DNA of 37,264 nt from the NCBI GenBank assembly GCA_018240405.1, contig JAFEFW010000657.1:1-37264 (forward strand), given 5' to 3'. This document shows, one piece after another, positions 19,650 through 28,723 of the stretch. A program made the position numbers and the translations under genes. Under the pieces are notes generated by a model. The model was not told the DNA's origin, made no database searches, and saw only the letters and a list, made by a program, of their open reading frames with translations. The DNA is from Pseudomonadota bacterium (GTDB lineage Bacteria; Pseudomonadota; Alphaproteobacteria; Acetobacterales; Acetobacteraceae). Each line of letters starts with the position of its first letter. Within the stretch, counting starts at the first letter, position 1.

Positions 19650-20363
19650 ATGACCGAAGCGAACGACCGGATTCTGGGCGTATTGGGCGGTATGGGCCCG
19701 CTGGCAAGCGCCCACTTCATGCTGCGCCTGACCCTCCTGACCCCCGCTACGCGGGACCAGGAGCATATCCCAACCGTCCTATGGTCGGACCCGCGCATAC
19801 CAGACCGCATTGCCGGCCGCGCCGGTACCGGACCGGATCCGCTGCCATGGTTCCTGCGCGGGATCGACGGCCTGCGCCAGGCCGGTTGCGGCGCCATCGC
19901 TGTTCCCTGCAACACCGCGCATGCCTGGCACGATGAGATGGCAGCCGGAGGCCTGCCGATCCTGCACATCGTCGACGCCGCCGCCGCGGATCTGGACACG
20001 CTGCGCCTTGGATCGCGCCGCATCGGCGTCATGGGCACCGTGCCGACCTTGCAACTGCGGCTGTATCAGGACCGTCTATCCGCCCTTGGCTGGGACTGCA
20101 TCCAGCCGACCGAGGAGGAGATGCAGCGCCTGGTGCTGCCGGCGATCGCGCAGGTGAAGGTGAACCGCATGGCCGGGGCCTACGCTCCGCTGGTCGAAGC
20201 GGTGAACAATCTGGCGTCGCGCGGCGCCGCGGCCGTCGTGCTGGGCTGCACGGAAATTCCCCTCGGCATCCTCGCCGGCCCGCAGGAGGCGTTACGCGTA
20301 CCCGTCGTCGACACCATCGACTCGCTTGCACGCGCATCGATCCGCTGGGCTCGGCCCGGCTGA
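19650..20363 (+). CDS. Aspartate/glutamate racemase family protein
   Basis: This 237-residue PLP-independent racemase is of normal family length. It opens with the family signature ILGVLGGMGPLAS. The two catalytic cysteines are visible as Cys87 in AVPCNTAHAW and Cys200 in VLGCTEIP. Both are Cys with the expected spacing between the two pseudo-symmetric halves, which fits aspartate racemase-like enzymes rather than one-Cys homologues. The likely role is interconversion of L- and D-aspartate or a similar acid, but the family includes hydantoin racemases and decarboxylases, so the substrate is open. Its stop lies 17 bases from that of hflX, with which it converges. It is transcribed divergently from protein A. 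Confidence 0.87.
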   Translation: MTEANDRILGVLGGMGPLASAHFMLRLTLLTPATRDQEHIPTVLWSDPRIPDRIAGRAGTGPDPLPWFLRGIDGLRQAGCGAIAVPCNTAHAWHDEMAAGGLPILHIVDAAAADLDTLRLGSRRIGVMGTVPTLQLRLYQDRLSALGWDCIQPTEEEMQRLVLPAIAQVKVNRMAGAYAPLVEAVNNLASRGAAAVVLGCTEIPLGILAGPQEALRVPVVDTIDSLARASIRWARPG

Positions 20364-20380
20364 AAGGCACCGGCGGAAGA

Positions 20381-21802
<1,422 letters not shown>

Positions 21803-22139
21803 CCTTGGTTGCGTCGAACAACTGGATCGGCGCGCCTGGCATCACGGTGCTGATCGCATGCTTGTAGACAAGCTGCGTGTGTCCGTCCCGCCGCAGCAGG
21901 ACAGAGAAATTGTCAAACCACGTGATGATTCCCTGCAGCTTCACACCGTTGACCAGGAATACCGTCACCGGCGTCTTGCTTTTCCGCACATGGTTCAGGA
22001 AGACGTCCTGAACGTTCTGCGACTTCTCATTGGCCACGGCCATCTTCCTTCTTTTTGCCCCAACGGGTTCGATTGACGTGCAGTCCCCGACGGGTCGTGG
22101 CACGGCCGCCGGTTTATCCTTATAACCGCAACGAAGTTT

Positions 22140-22790
22140 TCAGGTAAGCTCACAAAGCCGAGAGGCAAGCCCCTCTGCTGTTGGAAAATGGATATCCGGG
22201 GCGGCATGGTCAACACCCCCATCATGCGCCGCATCGCCTAGCAGAACAGCGGTCAGGCCGGCAGCCTGAGCGGCACGCATATCCAGCGCGGTATCGCCGA
22301 CATACCAAACCTGTGGGGTGGGCGGGACGCCCATCTTGCTGAGTGCCAGCAACAGCGGCGCCGGATCCGGCTTGTCGGCCGTGGCGTCGCCGGCCCCGAC
22401 AACGGGTCCAAAGTACCTGCTCCAGCCCAGATGTGTCACCTCGCGCCGCAGGAAGGCGCCGGCCTTATTCGACACCACGCCCTGTGGTCGTCGCTCGCCA
22501 GCGCGCAACAAGGCTTCTATCCCCGGCATCGGCGTCACGTGCTGCAGATGGTTCTGCGTCAGCGACTGGTAGAAAATATCCCGCGCGTCCGTCCAACGCT
22601 CACCGAACATGACCGGAAAGCTCTCGCGCATCGAGACCCGGACCCGGTTGCGCGTGTCCTCCACGGTCCACAACGGCAGGCTAAAAGCGGTAAACGCGGC
22701 GTTCAGCGCGGCCGTGATGCCTGCCCAGGCATCCACCAGCGTATTGTCCCAGTCATACAGGACAACGGCAGGCGCCGAACTGGCCGTCAC
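22140..22790 (-). CDS. HAD-superfamily hydrolase (phosphoglycolate-phosphatase-like)
   Basis: This 216-residue phosphatase has a helical cap of the Gph/subfamily IA type. HAD motifs are present: I DWDNT (Asp13 nucleophile, Asp15), II VVSNK (Ser), III the Lys in ADKPDP, and IV GDTALD. The DWDNT variant rather than DFDGT is seen in a subset of alphaproteobacterial HADs. Its GTG start (22790) overlaps the stop of uncharacterised protein B in a GTGA, so the two are translationally coupled. The gene ends about 97 bases before hfq on the same strand. The substrate is unknown, but the coupling suggests a small phosphorylated metabolite or sugar phosphate linked to protein B. Confidence 0.86.
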   Translation of the reverse strand: MTASSAPAVVLYDWDNTLVDAWAGITAALNAAFTAFSLPLWTVEDTRNRVRVSMRESFPVMFGERWTDARDIFYQSLTQNHLQHVTPMPGIEALLRAGERRPQGVVSNKAGAFLRREVTHLGWSRYFGPVVGAGDATADKPDPAPLLLALSKMGVPPTPQVWYVGDTALDMRAAQAAGLTAVLLGDAAHDGGVDHAAPDIHFPTAEGLASRLCELT

Positions 22791-23992
22791 GCCGGCTCAC
22801 TGGTGCGACGTTGCAGCCCACTCAACACCACCGCGTTGGCGCAGATCCGCAGCCAGCCATCGAACGAGAAATTGTGCGCGTTGTCCTCAGGGGCAAAGCG
22901 GTCGATGTATCCCTTCAGCAACCCCGGCCGCACCACCTCGACGGTCCCAGCCGGACGGTCGGGTTCCGCCGGCATGACCCACAGCAACGTGTTCTCGGCG
23001 TAGCGGTTGAGCGACATGTGCAGCGGCAGGATCTCTTCCTCTGCAATCGTGACGTCCCGCTTGTAGACGAAGATCTTTTCGCCGGCCTGCAGCTCCTCGA
23101 TGAACTTGCGCTGCAGGAACTTCAACCGGGCGGATTCCTGTTCCCGCATCAGCCAGAGGCTGCGCTGCCCTTCGTAGACGAAGGTGTGGTAGACGAGGCC
23201 GAACTTCTTCTCGTGGATCATGTACTCCTTGCGCGGCCCGCCCTCCAGGCGCGGGTCGATGTCCTCGATCGCGCCGAGTCCGTCGAACTGGGACTCGATG
23301 CCGCGGATCAGGTTGCGCATGAAGGTGCTGGAGAAGCGCAGCAGGCCGAGCGGTTCAGAGTCGCAGCGGCGCTGGAACAGGCCAAACTCGCAGTTCTCGC
23401 CCAACGATTCGAACCGCATGGCGATCTGCGGAATGGTCAGGCCGGTGCGCCGCATCGCCCACTCGGCAATGTCGACATGGCCGCGCATGGTGATCCGGTC
23501 GGTTCCCGGGCCGAGCATCAGGCCGGGGGGCAGTCTTGAGGGGTGATCGCCGGCGTCCGTGACCCGGTAGACCCTGACCTCGGCAACCGAGAAGGACAGA
23601 TCGCGCTCGTCGCCGTTATCGGCAAAGTCCTTCGGCCGGACAGCATCCGGATGCTGCAGGGTGATCAGCACCTTCTCAGGTGTGTTCAGCATGGAACGGG
23701 ACAAGCGATAGGCGAGAAGGGTCGGACGGAAGAGGGTGGACGATCCGACCACCGCATCGTTGACCGAGACGATCAGGCGCTGGCTTGGCAATTCCGGCGG
23801 GTGGACGAACGGCACCACGTCCAGCGTGATGATGTATTCCTCCGCCGGCTCCAGCCGCGGCAGGATGATGTGGCTCTCTGCACCGAGGCACCAGGTAAAC
23901 TCAGGTTCCGACCGGGCCCAGCCGCCGCCGAGATAGGCGAGGCTGTTGCCCGAGGTGCTGAACCGGATCGTCAGGTCACATTCCAGGCCCAT
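22787..23992 (-). CDS. Uncharacterised two-domain protein B: beta-sandwich-like domain followed by 'SLGENCEFGL' domain
   Basis: The function is unknown. From ATG 23992 the product is 401 residues. An open frame reaches 24178, but the extra 62 residues look non-coding; no strong ribosome site supports either start. Domain 2 comes first (about 3-145: YLGGGWARSE, LDVVPFVHPP, QHPDAVRP). A linker follows (about 145-190). Domain 1 is last (about 190-390: FESLGENCEFGLFQRR, EPLGLLRF, FGLVYHTF, LQAGEKIFVYKRD, NTLLWVMPAEPDRPAGTVEV). Cys201 and His269 match Cys20 and His85 of protein A, which has the domains in reverse order. The stop overlaps the HAD gene start in GTGA. There is no signal peptide, so both proteins are probably cytoplasmic. 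Confidence 0.8.
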   Translation of the reverse strand: MGLECDLTIRFSTSGNSLAYLGGGWARSEPEFTWCLGAESHIILPRLEPAEEYIITLDVVPFVHPPELPSQRLIVSVNDAVVGSSTLFRPTLLAYRLSRSMLNTPEKVLITLQHPDAVRPKDFADNGDERDLSFSVAEVRVYRVTDAGDHPSRLPPGLMLGPGTDRITMRGHVDIAEWAMRRTGLTIPQIAMRFESLGENCEFGLFQRRCDSEPLGLLRFSSTFMRNLIRGIESQFDGLGAIEDIDPRLEGGPRKEYMIHEKKFGLVYHTFVYEGQRSLWLMREQESARLKFLQRKFIEELQAGEKIFVYKRDVTIAEEEILPLHMSLNRYAENTLLWVMPAEPDRPAGTVEVVRPGLLKGYIDRFAPEDNAHNFSFDGWLRICANAVVLSGLQRRTSEPA

Positions 23993-24349
23993 GCCAATCT
24001 TTATCCCAGGGCGGCCACAGCGCGTTCTTCCGGCGCCTGCCCACAAGCGCGTGAGAGACCGTTGTATGGGATTGTTTTGCGATGAGGCAAGGACTTGCAG
24101 CAGGACGGTACGTGGCAGGCAAAACATCCTGACGTTGCGCGGCCGCGAACCGCGGCATTTATCGAATCCTCTATTCAATGGAGGCGCGGCGTTGATGCCT
24201 CAACCGTCGAACAGGAGCACGGGGCACGCCTTCTGACCAGCACGCGCGCCGCCAGCCGAATTCGGCACGGAACCATGGTCTGGACGCATCCGCACCCGTC
24301 GCAGAGCGCGCTTGACGCCATCAGGGCGGCCATCCATGTCTGCACCGGC
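23993..24349. other. Divergent intergenic region between protein B and lipA
   Basis: These 357 bases lie between divergent starts and must hold promoters for both. No good -35/-10 pair is visible. A TTGCGC (24133-24138) is followed after 17 bases by TTTATC, which is a poor match. The lipA frame is open back to 24095, so part of this region could be an N-terminal extension, but it has no LipA character. No other gene or RNA is recognised. Confidence 0.35.
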
Positions 24350-25348
24350 ATGTCAACGACCCGTCTCACGATTGATCATCGCGCGTCCCGCAGCGAGACC
24401 GCTCCGCGGCACCCGGAGAAGGTCGGACGCCCGGACAACCCGATCCAGCGCAAGCCGGCCTGGATCCGGGTGAAGGCGCCGACGCATCCGGTCTATCACG
24501 AAACCCGGCACCTGATGCGCGACAATGGTTTGGTGACGGTCTGCGAGGAGGCCGCCTGCCCCAATATCGGTGAGTGCTGGTCGCAGCGGCACGCCACCAT
24601 GATGATCATGGGCGACACCTGCACGCGCGCCTGCAGCTTCTGCAATGTCCGCACCGGCCAGCCCAATCCGCTGGAAGCCGACGAACCGGCCCGCGTCGCC
24701 GACGCCGTCGCCCGGCTCGGCCTGCGGCACGTGGTAATCACCTCGGTCGATCGTGACGATCTGGCGGACGGTGGCGCCGCGCATTTCGCCGCTGTCATCG
24801 CCGCGCTCCGTGCCACGGCGCCCGAAACCACAATCGAGATTCTGACGCCGGACTTCCTGCGCAAGCCTGGCGCCATTGAAACCGTGGTGGCGGCGCGTCC
24901 CGACGTGTTCAACCACAATCTGGAGACCGTGCCGCGCCTGTACCCAACCATCCGGCCCGGCGCGCGCTACTATCAATCGCTACGGTTGCTTGATCGGGTG
25001 AAGCAGATCGATCCCTCTATTTTCACGAAATCCGGCCTGATGGTCGGCCTGGGCGAGAACCGCGCGGAGATCGCGCAGGTCATGGACGATCTGCGCGTGG
25101 CTGACGTCGATTTCCTGACCATCGGCCAGTACCTGCAACCGACCGTCAAACATGCGGCGGTCGACCGGTTCGTGACGCCGGAGGAATTCGCCGAGTATGC
25201 CGCGCTCGCGCGCGGCAAGGGCTTCCTGCTGGTGTCGGCCACACCGCTGACCCGCAGCTCCTACCACGCCGACGCCGACTTCGCCGCATTGCGCGCCGCG
25301 CGGGCGCGACGGTTGAACGGGCACGACACGATCCATGCCGACGCCTGA
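24350..25348 (+). CDS. lipA: Lipoyl synthase LipA (radical SAM)
   Basis: LipA inserts two sulfurs into octanoyl groups on lipoyl domains. Both iron-sulfur clusters can be read. The auxiliary cluster ligands are Cys65, Cys70 and Cys76 (C-x4-C-x5-C), and the radical-SAM ligands are Cys91, Cys95 and Cys98 (C-x3-C-x2-C). The C-terminal RSSYHA carries the serine ligand of the auxiliary cluster. ATG 24350 gives 332 residues, near family length. ATG 24275 is an alternative, and neither has a strong ribosome site. The stop overlaps the next start (TGATG), so lipA and the RatA-like gene are coupled, an arrangement I recall as common in Alphaproteobacteria. Confidence 0.96.
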   Translation: MSTTRLTIDHRASRSETAPRHPEKVGRPDNPIQRKPAWIRVKAPTHPVYHETRHLMRDNGLVTVCEEAACPNIGECWSQRHATMMIMGDTCTRACSFCNVRTGQPNPLEADEPARVADAVARLGLRHVVITSVDRDDLADGGAAHFAAVIAALRATAPETTIEILTPDFLRKPGAIETVVAARPDVFNHNLETVPRLYPTIRPGARYYQSLRLLDRVKQIDPSIFTKSGLMVGLGENRAEIAQVMDDLRVADVDFLTIGQYLQPTVKHAAVDRFVTPEEFAEYAALARGKGFLLVSATPLTRSSYHADADFAALRAARARRLNGHDTIHADA

Positions 25349-25803
25349 TGCCGACACACGCTGAGCGGCAGATCGTCCCGTACACGCCGGAGCAACTCTT
25401 TGAGCTGGTGGCCGATGTCGGGAAATACCCACAGTTCCTGCCCTGGTGCATCGGCGCGCGGGTGCGCGGCAGTTCGCCCACCGGCCTGGTGGCCGACCTC
25501 ACGATCGGCTTCGGACCGTTCCGGGAGACCTTCACCAGCCGCGTAACGCTCGATCGCCCGCACCGTGTGAAGGTGCGCTACGAAAACGGCCCGTTCCGGT
25601 ACCTGAACAACCAATGGGACTTCAGCCCGCATGAGCGGGGCTGCGAGGTGGCGTTCTTTGTCGACTTCGAGTTTCGCAGCAGGATTCTGCAGGCGGCAAT
25701 CGGCGTGGTGTTCAACGAGGCGGTCCGGCGTATGGTGAACGCCTTCCACAAGCGGGCGAACGAGATCTATGGACCGTCCGCGCTGGTCAGGAGCGCCACA
25801 TGA
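25348..25803 (+). CDS. START-like RatA/COQ10-family protein
   Basis: This 151-residue SRPBCC/START-like protein is of the RatA/COQ10 type. The family signature is visible at the N-terminus as YTPEQLFELVADVGKYPQFLPWC and at the C-terminus as FNEAVRRMVNAFHKRANEIYG, the long helix closing the hydrophobic cavity. Eukaryotic COQ10 binds ubiquinone. E. coli RatA has been reported as a ribosome-association toxin. In alphaproteobacteria the lipA neighbour is usually annotated as a coenzyme Q-binding protein. The gene overlaps lipA by one base and the aldolase by four (ATGA), so it sits in the middle of a coupled three-gene operon. The ligand is not determined here. Confidence 0.88.
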   Translation: MPTHAERQIVPYTPEQLFELVADVGKYPQFLPWCIGARVRGSSPTGLVADLTIGFGPFRETFTSRVTLDRPHRVKVRYENGPFRYLNNQWDFSPHERGCEVAFFVDFEFRSRILQAAIGVVFNEAVRRMVNAFHKRANEIYGPSALVRSAT

Positions 25804-26882
25804 TCCAAGCCCCGCTCGTCTACGCCCCGCCCCGGCTCGATCGCTCGCTGCCGCCGATCCGGATCAACCTGTTCTCCGACACGCAAACCCGTCCGTCGCC
25901 AGCAATGAAGGACGCGATGATGCGAGCCGAGGTCGGCGACGAGCAGAACGGCGACGATCCGACGATCGAGGCGCTGTGCGATCGCATGGCCGCGCTGATG
26001 GGCAAGGAAGCGGCGGTGTTCCTGCCGACGGGAACGATGTGCAACCAGATCGCGATCCTGACGCATTGCCGTCCGGGCGACGAGATCCTGGCGCATGAGA
26101 GCGCGCATATCATTGCCAATGAGGGCGGCGGACCGGGCGCGCTGGCCGGCGCCGTCGTTTGGGGATTGCGCGGCGCGCGCGGCATGTTCGACAGCCAGGC
26201 CATTGGCGCGGCGCTGCGGGAGAGACGGCGTAACTCGCCGCCACAGACGCTGCTGGCGGTGGAACAGACCTCCAATGCCGGCGGCGGATCGGTTTGGCCG
26301 CTGTCGCTGCTGAACGACGTATTAGGCACCGCGCATGCCGAAGGCATGAAGACCCACATGGACGGCGCGCGGCTGATGAACGCCGTCGTGGCGTCCGGCG
26401 TGCCGGCGGCGCAGATGGTGGACGGGTGCGACTCCGTGTGGCTGGACTTCACCAAGGGGCTGGGCGCGCCGCTGGGCGCCGTGTTGTGCGGATCGGCTGC
26501 CTTCATTGATGAGGCCTGGCGCTGGAAGCAGCGGCTGGGTGGATCACTGCGCCAGGGCGGTGTCTGTGCTGCTGCCTGTCTCTATGCGCTGGACCACAAT
26601 GTCGACCGGCTGGCTGAGGACCATGCGAACGCCAAAGCCCTGGCCGAGGGACTGGCCGCGATTCCGAGGTTAGCCGTGGAGACACCGGAGACCAACCTGG
26701 TGTTCTTCGACACGCGCGGCACAGGACAGACTGCCACAGAACTCGCGGCAAGCGTGCGCCGCGAGGGGCTGTCTGTGTCGGTCGTGGGCGCCTATCGTGT
26801 GCGCGCCTGCACGCACCTCGATGTAACCGCGGCCGACATGGCCCCGGCCGTGGAGATCATTGCGGCGGCATTGCGATCCTGA
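25800..26882 (+). CDS. ltaE: Low-specificity L-threonine aldolase (PLP enzyme)
   Basis: This fold-type I PLP enzyme cleaves threonine or allo-threonine to glycine and acetaldehyde. The 360-residue length is normal. Family segments are NLFSDTQTRPSPAMKDAM and GDEQNGDDPTIEAL near the N-terminus, FLPTGTMCNQIAI (about 74-86), HMDGARLMNA (about 186-195, the Asp that pairs with the PLP ring), and the Schiff-base Lys219 in LDFTKGLGAPLGAVL. It is the last gene of the lipA operon (4-bp overlap with the RatA-like gene). A functional link between lipoylation and threonine cleavage through glycine and the glycine cleavage system is attractive, but it is inference. Confidence 0.92.
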   Translation: MIQAPLVYAPPRLDRSLPPIRINLFSDTQTRPSPAMKDAMMRAEVGDEQNGDDPTIEALCDRMAALMGKEAAVFLPTGTMCNQIAILTHCRPGDEILAHESAHIIANEGGGPGALAGAVVWGLRGARGMFDSQAIGAALRERRRNSPPQTLLAVEQTSNAGGGSVWPLSLLNDVLGTAHAEGMKTHMDGARLMNAVVASGVPAAQMVDGCDSVWLDFTKGLGAPLGAVLCGSAAFIDEAWRWKQRLGGSLRQGGVCAAACLYALDHNVDRLAEDHANAKALAEGLAAIPRLAVETPETNLVFFDTRGTGQTATELAASVRREGLSVSVVGAYRVRACTHLDVTAADMAPAVEIIAAALRS

Positions 26883-27011
26883 GCGGCGACCATTCGGCCC
26901 CGTTCTGGAGGGCGCAGCCAGGGCTTCCTGTCGTCACGCACGGCTGATGCCGCCACGCCGGCTTTGGCTGCAAGGACGCCGCTGCCGTCATCAGCAGCGT
27001 GCCATGCCGCA

Positions 27012-27026
27012 TTAACGCAATCTTAA
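27012..27026 (+). promoter_or_regulatory. Perfect CtrA-type box (TTAA-N7-TTAA)
   Basis: TTAA (27012-27015), seven bases, then TTAA (27023-27026) exactly fits the full binding consensus of the alphaproteobacterial cell-cycle regulator CtrA. It lies 48 bases before the EF-hand protein's GTG start, where a CtrA-controlled promoter would be. Such a box is rare by chance in GC-rich DNA, and I saw no second one in the window. Binding is inferred. Confidence 0.55.
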
Positions 27027-27073
27027 GCGCTTGCTCGCTACGGTTGGGGCATTCAGTCCGGAGGCTACTCCCC

Positions 27074-27703
27074 GTGCGTGCCCTGATGATGATGCTGGTG
27101 CCATTCGCCTTTTCCCCGGCACTCGCCGAGAACCAGCCTGCCGGTCCCGTCGCGGCGCCACCGCCAGCGGTGACAGCACCGGCACCCGTCACCGTGCCGC
27201 CGGTGCCGCCGCAGGCGACGGCAGCCGCCCCATCCTCCACACCGGCTCCCGTGGCCGCCAATGCCAGCGTGCCGCCACCCCAACCGCCAGCGCGCCGCAA
27301 ACGGATCACGTGGGAGGAGCGGTTTGAACAAGCCAATCTTGGCCAGAACGGTCAATTGACGTTGCAGGAGGCCAAGGGCGGCTACCCCACGATCGCCCGC
27401 AACTTTCAGGACATCGACACGACCAACAAAGGCTATGTGACGAAGGACGACATCCGCGCATGGCGCGCGCAGCAGAAGGCAGCGCGCAACGCCGCCCCGC
27501 GGCCGGACGACCCGCTGCGGCCTCGGGCCGCCTATCTGCAGTCCGTGTCCTCCAGTCAGAACCGGGTCAACGCAAGCACGACGCAAACCGTGGCAACGCC
27601 CAGGGCTGAGCCGGCTGCCACCCCGGCGACGGGTGGCGCGACGTCAGCCCCGTCAGCCGCGGAGCGCGCAGCCGGAACCGGGCCGGAGCAAGACGGGGAG
27701 TAG
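27074..27703 (+). CDS. Secreted Pro/Ala-rich protein with degenerate EF-hand pair
   Basis: GTG 27074 has GGAGG nine bases upstream and opens a signal peptide ending near SPALAEN; the open frame further upstream is unlikely. The mature 209-residue chain has a Pro/Ala/Val-rich linker (about 25-80), then an EF-hand-like pair (about 85-140), then another Ala/Pro/Thr-rich tail. Loop 1 (NLGQNGQLTLQE) and loop 2 (DTTNKGYVTKDD) keep the central Gly, the hydrophobic position 8 and the acidic position 12. They lack several Asp ligands at positions 1, 3 and 5, so calcium affinity is doubtful. The function is unknown; the periplasm is the likely location. A CtrA-type box lies just upstream. Confidence 0.78.
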   Translation: MRALMMMLVPFAFSPALAENQPAGPVAAPPPAVTAPAPVTVPPVPPQATAAAPSSTPAPVAANASVPPPQPPARRKRITWEERFEQANLGQNGQLTLQEAKGGYPTIARNFQDIDTTNKGYVTKDDIRAWRAQQKAARNAAPRPDDPLRPRAAYLQSVSSSQNRVNASTTQTVATPRAEPAATPATGGATSAPSAAERAAGTGPEQDGE

Positions 27704-27763
27704 GCGCACGGTCACGCAAACGGGCGATGTATCGCGACGCAGGAATGCGCGATACTCGTCCGC

Positions 27764-28663
27764 ATGCCCATTATCGAACCGAAACCCTGGCGGCGGCAGT
27801 TCTTTGACCACGTCCCGTGCCCGGCCGGGGTGATGATCCCGCTGGCTGACACCGACGCCTGGACGTTGCTGCCGGACCACCGCTGGATCTACGACAAGCT
27901 GGCCGTCGCCCTGTCACAGGGGCTGCAGGGCGCACCGCATGGCGTGATGCCACCCGCCTATCCCGTGTTTTCCAAGCCGATGATGAACCTGCGCAGCATG
28001 GGTGCGGGCAGCCGCGTCATTGCCTCCGCGGCTGACTATGACGCGGCGATGGAAGCCGGCCACTTCTGGTGCACGCTGTTGACAGGCGCCCATGTCTCCT
28101 CGGACGCGGTGCTGGTCGACGGCAAGGCGCAGTGGTGGCGCCACGCCACCGGCATCCCCCTCGACGGCGGCACCTTCGACTACTGGCACATCCACAGCGA
28201 ACCATTCCCCGAGATCGAGGAGTGGTGCGGCCCCTGGGCGGCGAAGCACCTGCGCGGCTATACCGGCATGATCAACTTCGAGACCATAGGTGGTCGCATC
28301 ATCGAGGCGCATCTGCGGTTCGCCGACCAATGGCCCGACCTGTACGGACCGGGCTGGGTCGAGGCGCTGGTCGGCCTCTACGCCAACAAGCGCTGGGTGT
28401 TCGACGACACCAGTCGCATCGACGGCTACAGCGTGGTGCTGTTCGGCCCGCACGGCCCCCGCTACCGCTATCCGCCGGAGCCCATTCAGGCGGCAGTCCG
28501 CGCCATCCCCGGCGTGCTGAGCCTCCAGCTTAGCTTCTTTGAAGACAAGGACCCCGCGCACCACTCCATGCCGCCGGGCGGCTTCCGCCTCGCCACGATC
28601 AACACGACGTCGCTGGAAGCGGGTCGCCAGGCTCGCGATATGCTGCGCGGGCACTTTTCATGA
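27764..28663 (+). CDS. Uncharacterised protein with ATP-grasp-like motifs
   Basis: I do not recognise a named family. The 299-residue product shows features in the order expected of an ATP-grasp fold. A Lys lies in VFSKPMMNL (about 69-77), followed by a Gly-rich turn, RSMGAG. A strand pair includes HVSSDAVLVDGKAQWW (about 110-125). A possible metal-binding end is GYTGMINFETIGGRIIEAHLRF (about 165-186), where Glu and Arg echo the E-x-N-x-R of ATP-grasp ligases. There is no signal peptide or membrane segment. The start lacks a clear ribosome site. It stands between the EF-hand gene and the AI-2E transporter, with gaps of about 60 bases, so co-transcription is possible. The ATP-grasp reading is inference. 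Confidence 0.6.
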   Translation: MPIIEPKPWRRQFFDHVPCPAGVMIPLADTDAWTLLPDHRWIYDKLAVALSQGLQGAPHGVMPPAYPVFSKPMMNLRSMGAGSRVIASAADYDAAMEAGHFWCTLLTGAHVSSDAVLVDGKAQWWRHATGIPLDGGTFDYWHIHSEPFPEIEEWCGPWAAKHLRGYTGMINFETIGGRIIEAHLRFADQWPDLYGPGWVEALVGLYANKRWVFDDTSRIDGYSVVLFGPHGPRYRYPPEPIQAAVRAIPGVLSLQLSFFEDKDPAHHSMPPGGFRLATINTTSLEAGRQARDMLRGHFS

Positions 28664-28723
28664 TGTGATCAAACCGAACCGCCCGGGGCGCGTTATGCGC
28701 CGGCGATGTATGAGGCGGAACGG

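Noticed and set aside
23993-24178. 62-codon N-terminal extension of protein B
   Set aside because: Composition is unlike the rest of the protein, and the first conserved strand begins just after ATG 23992.
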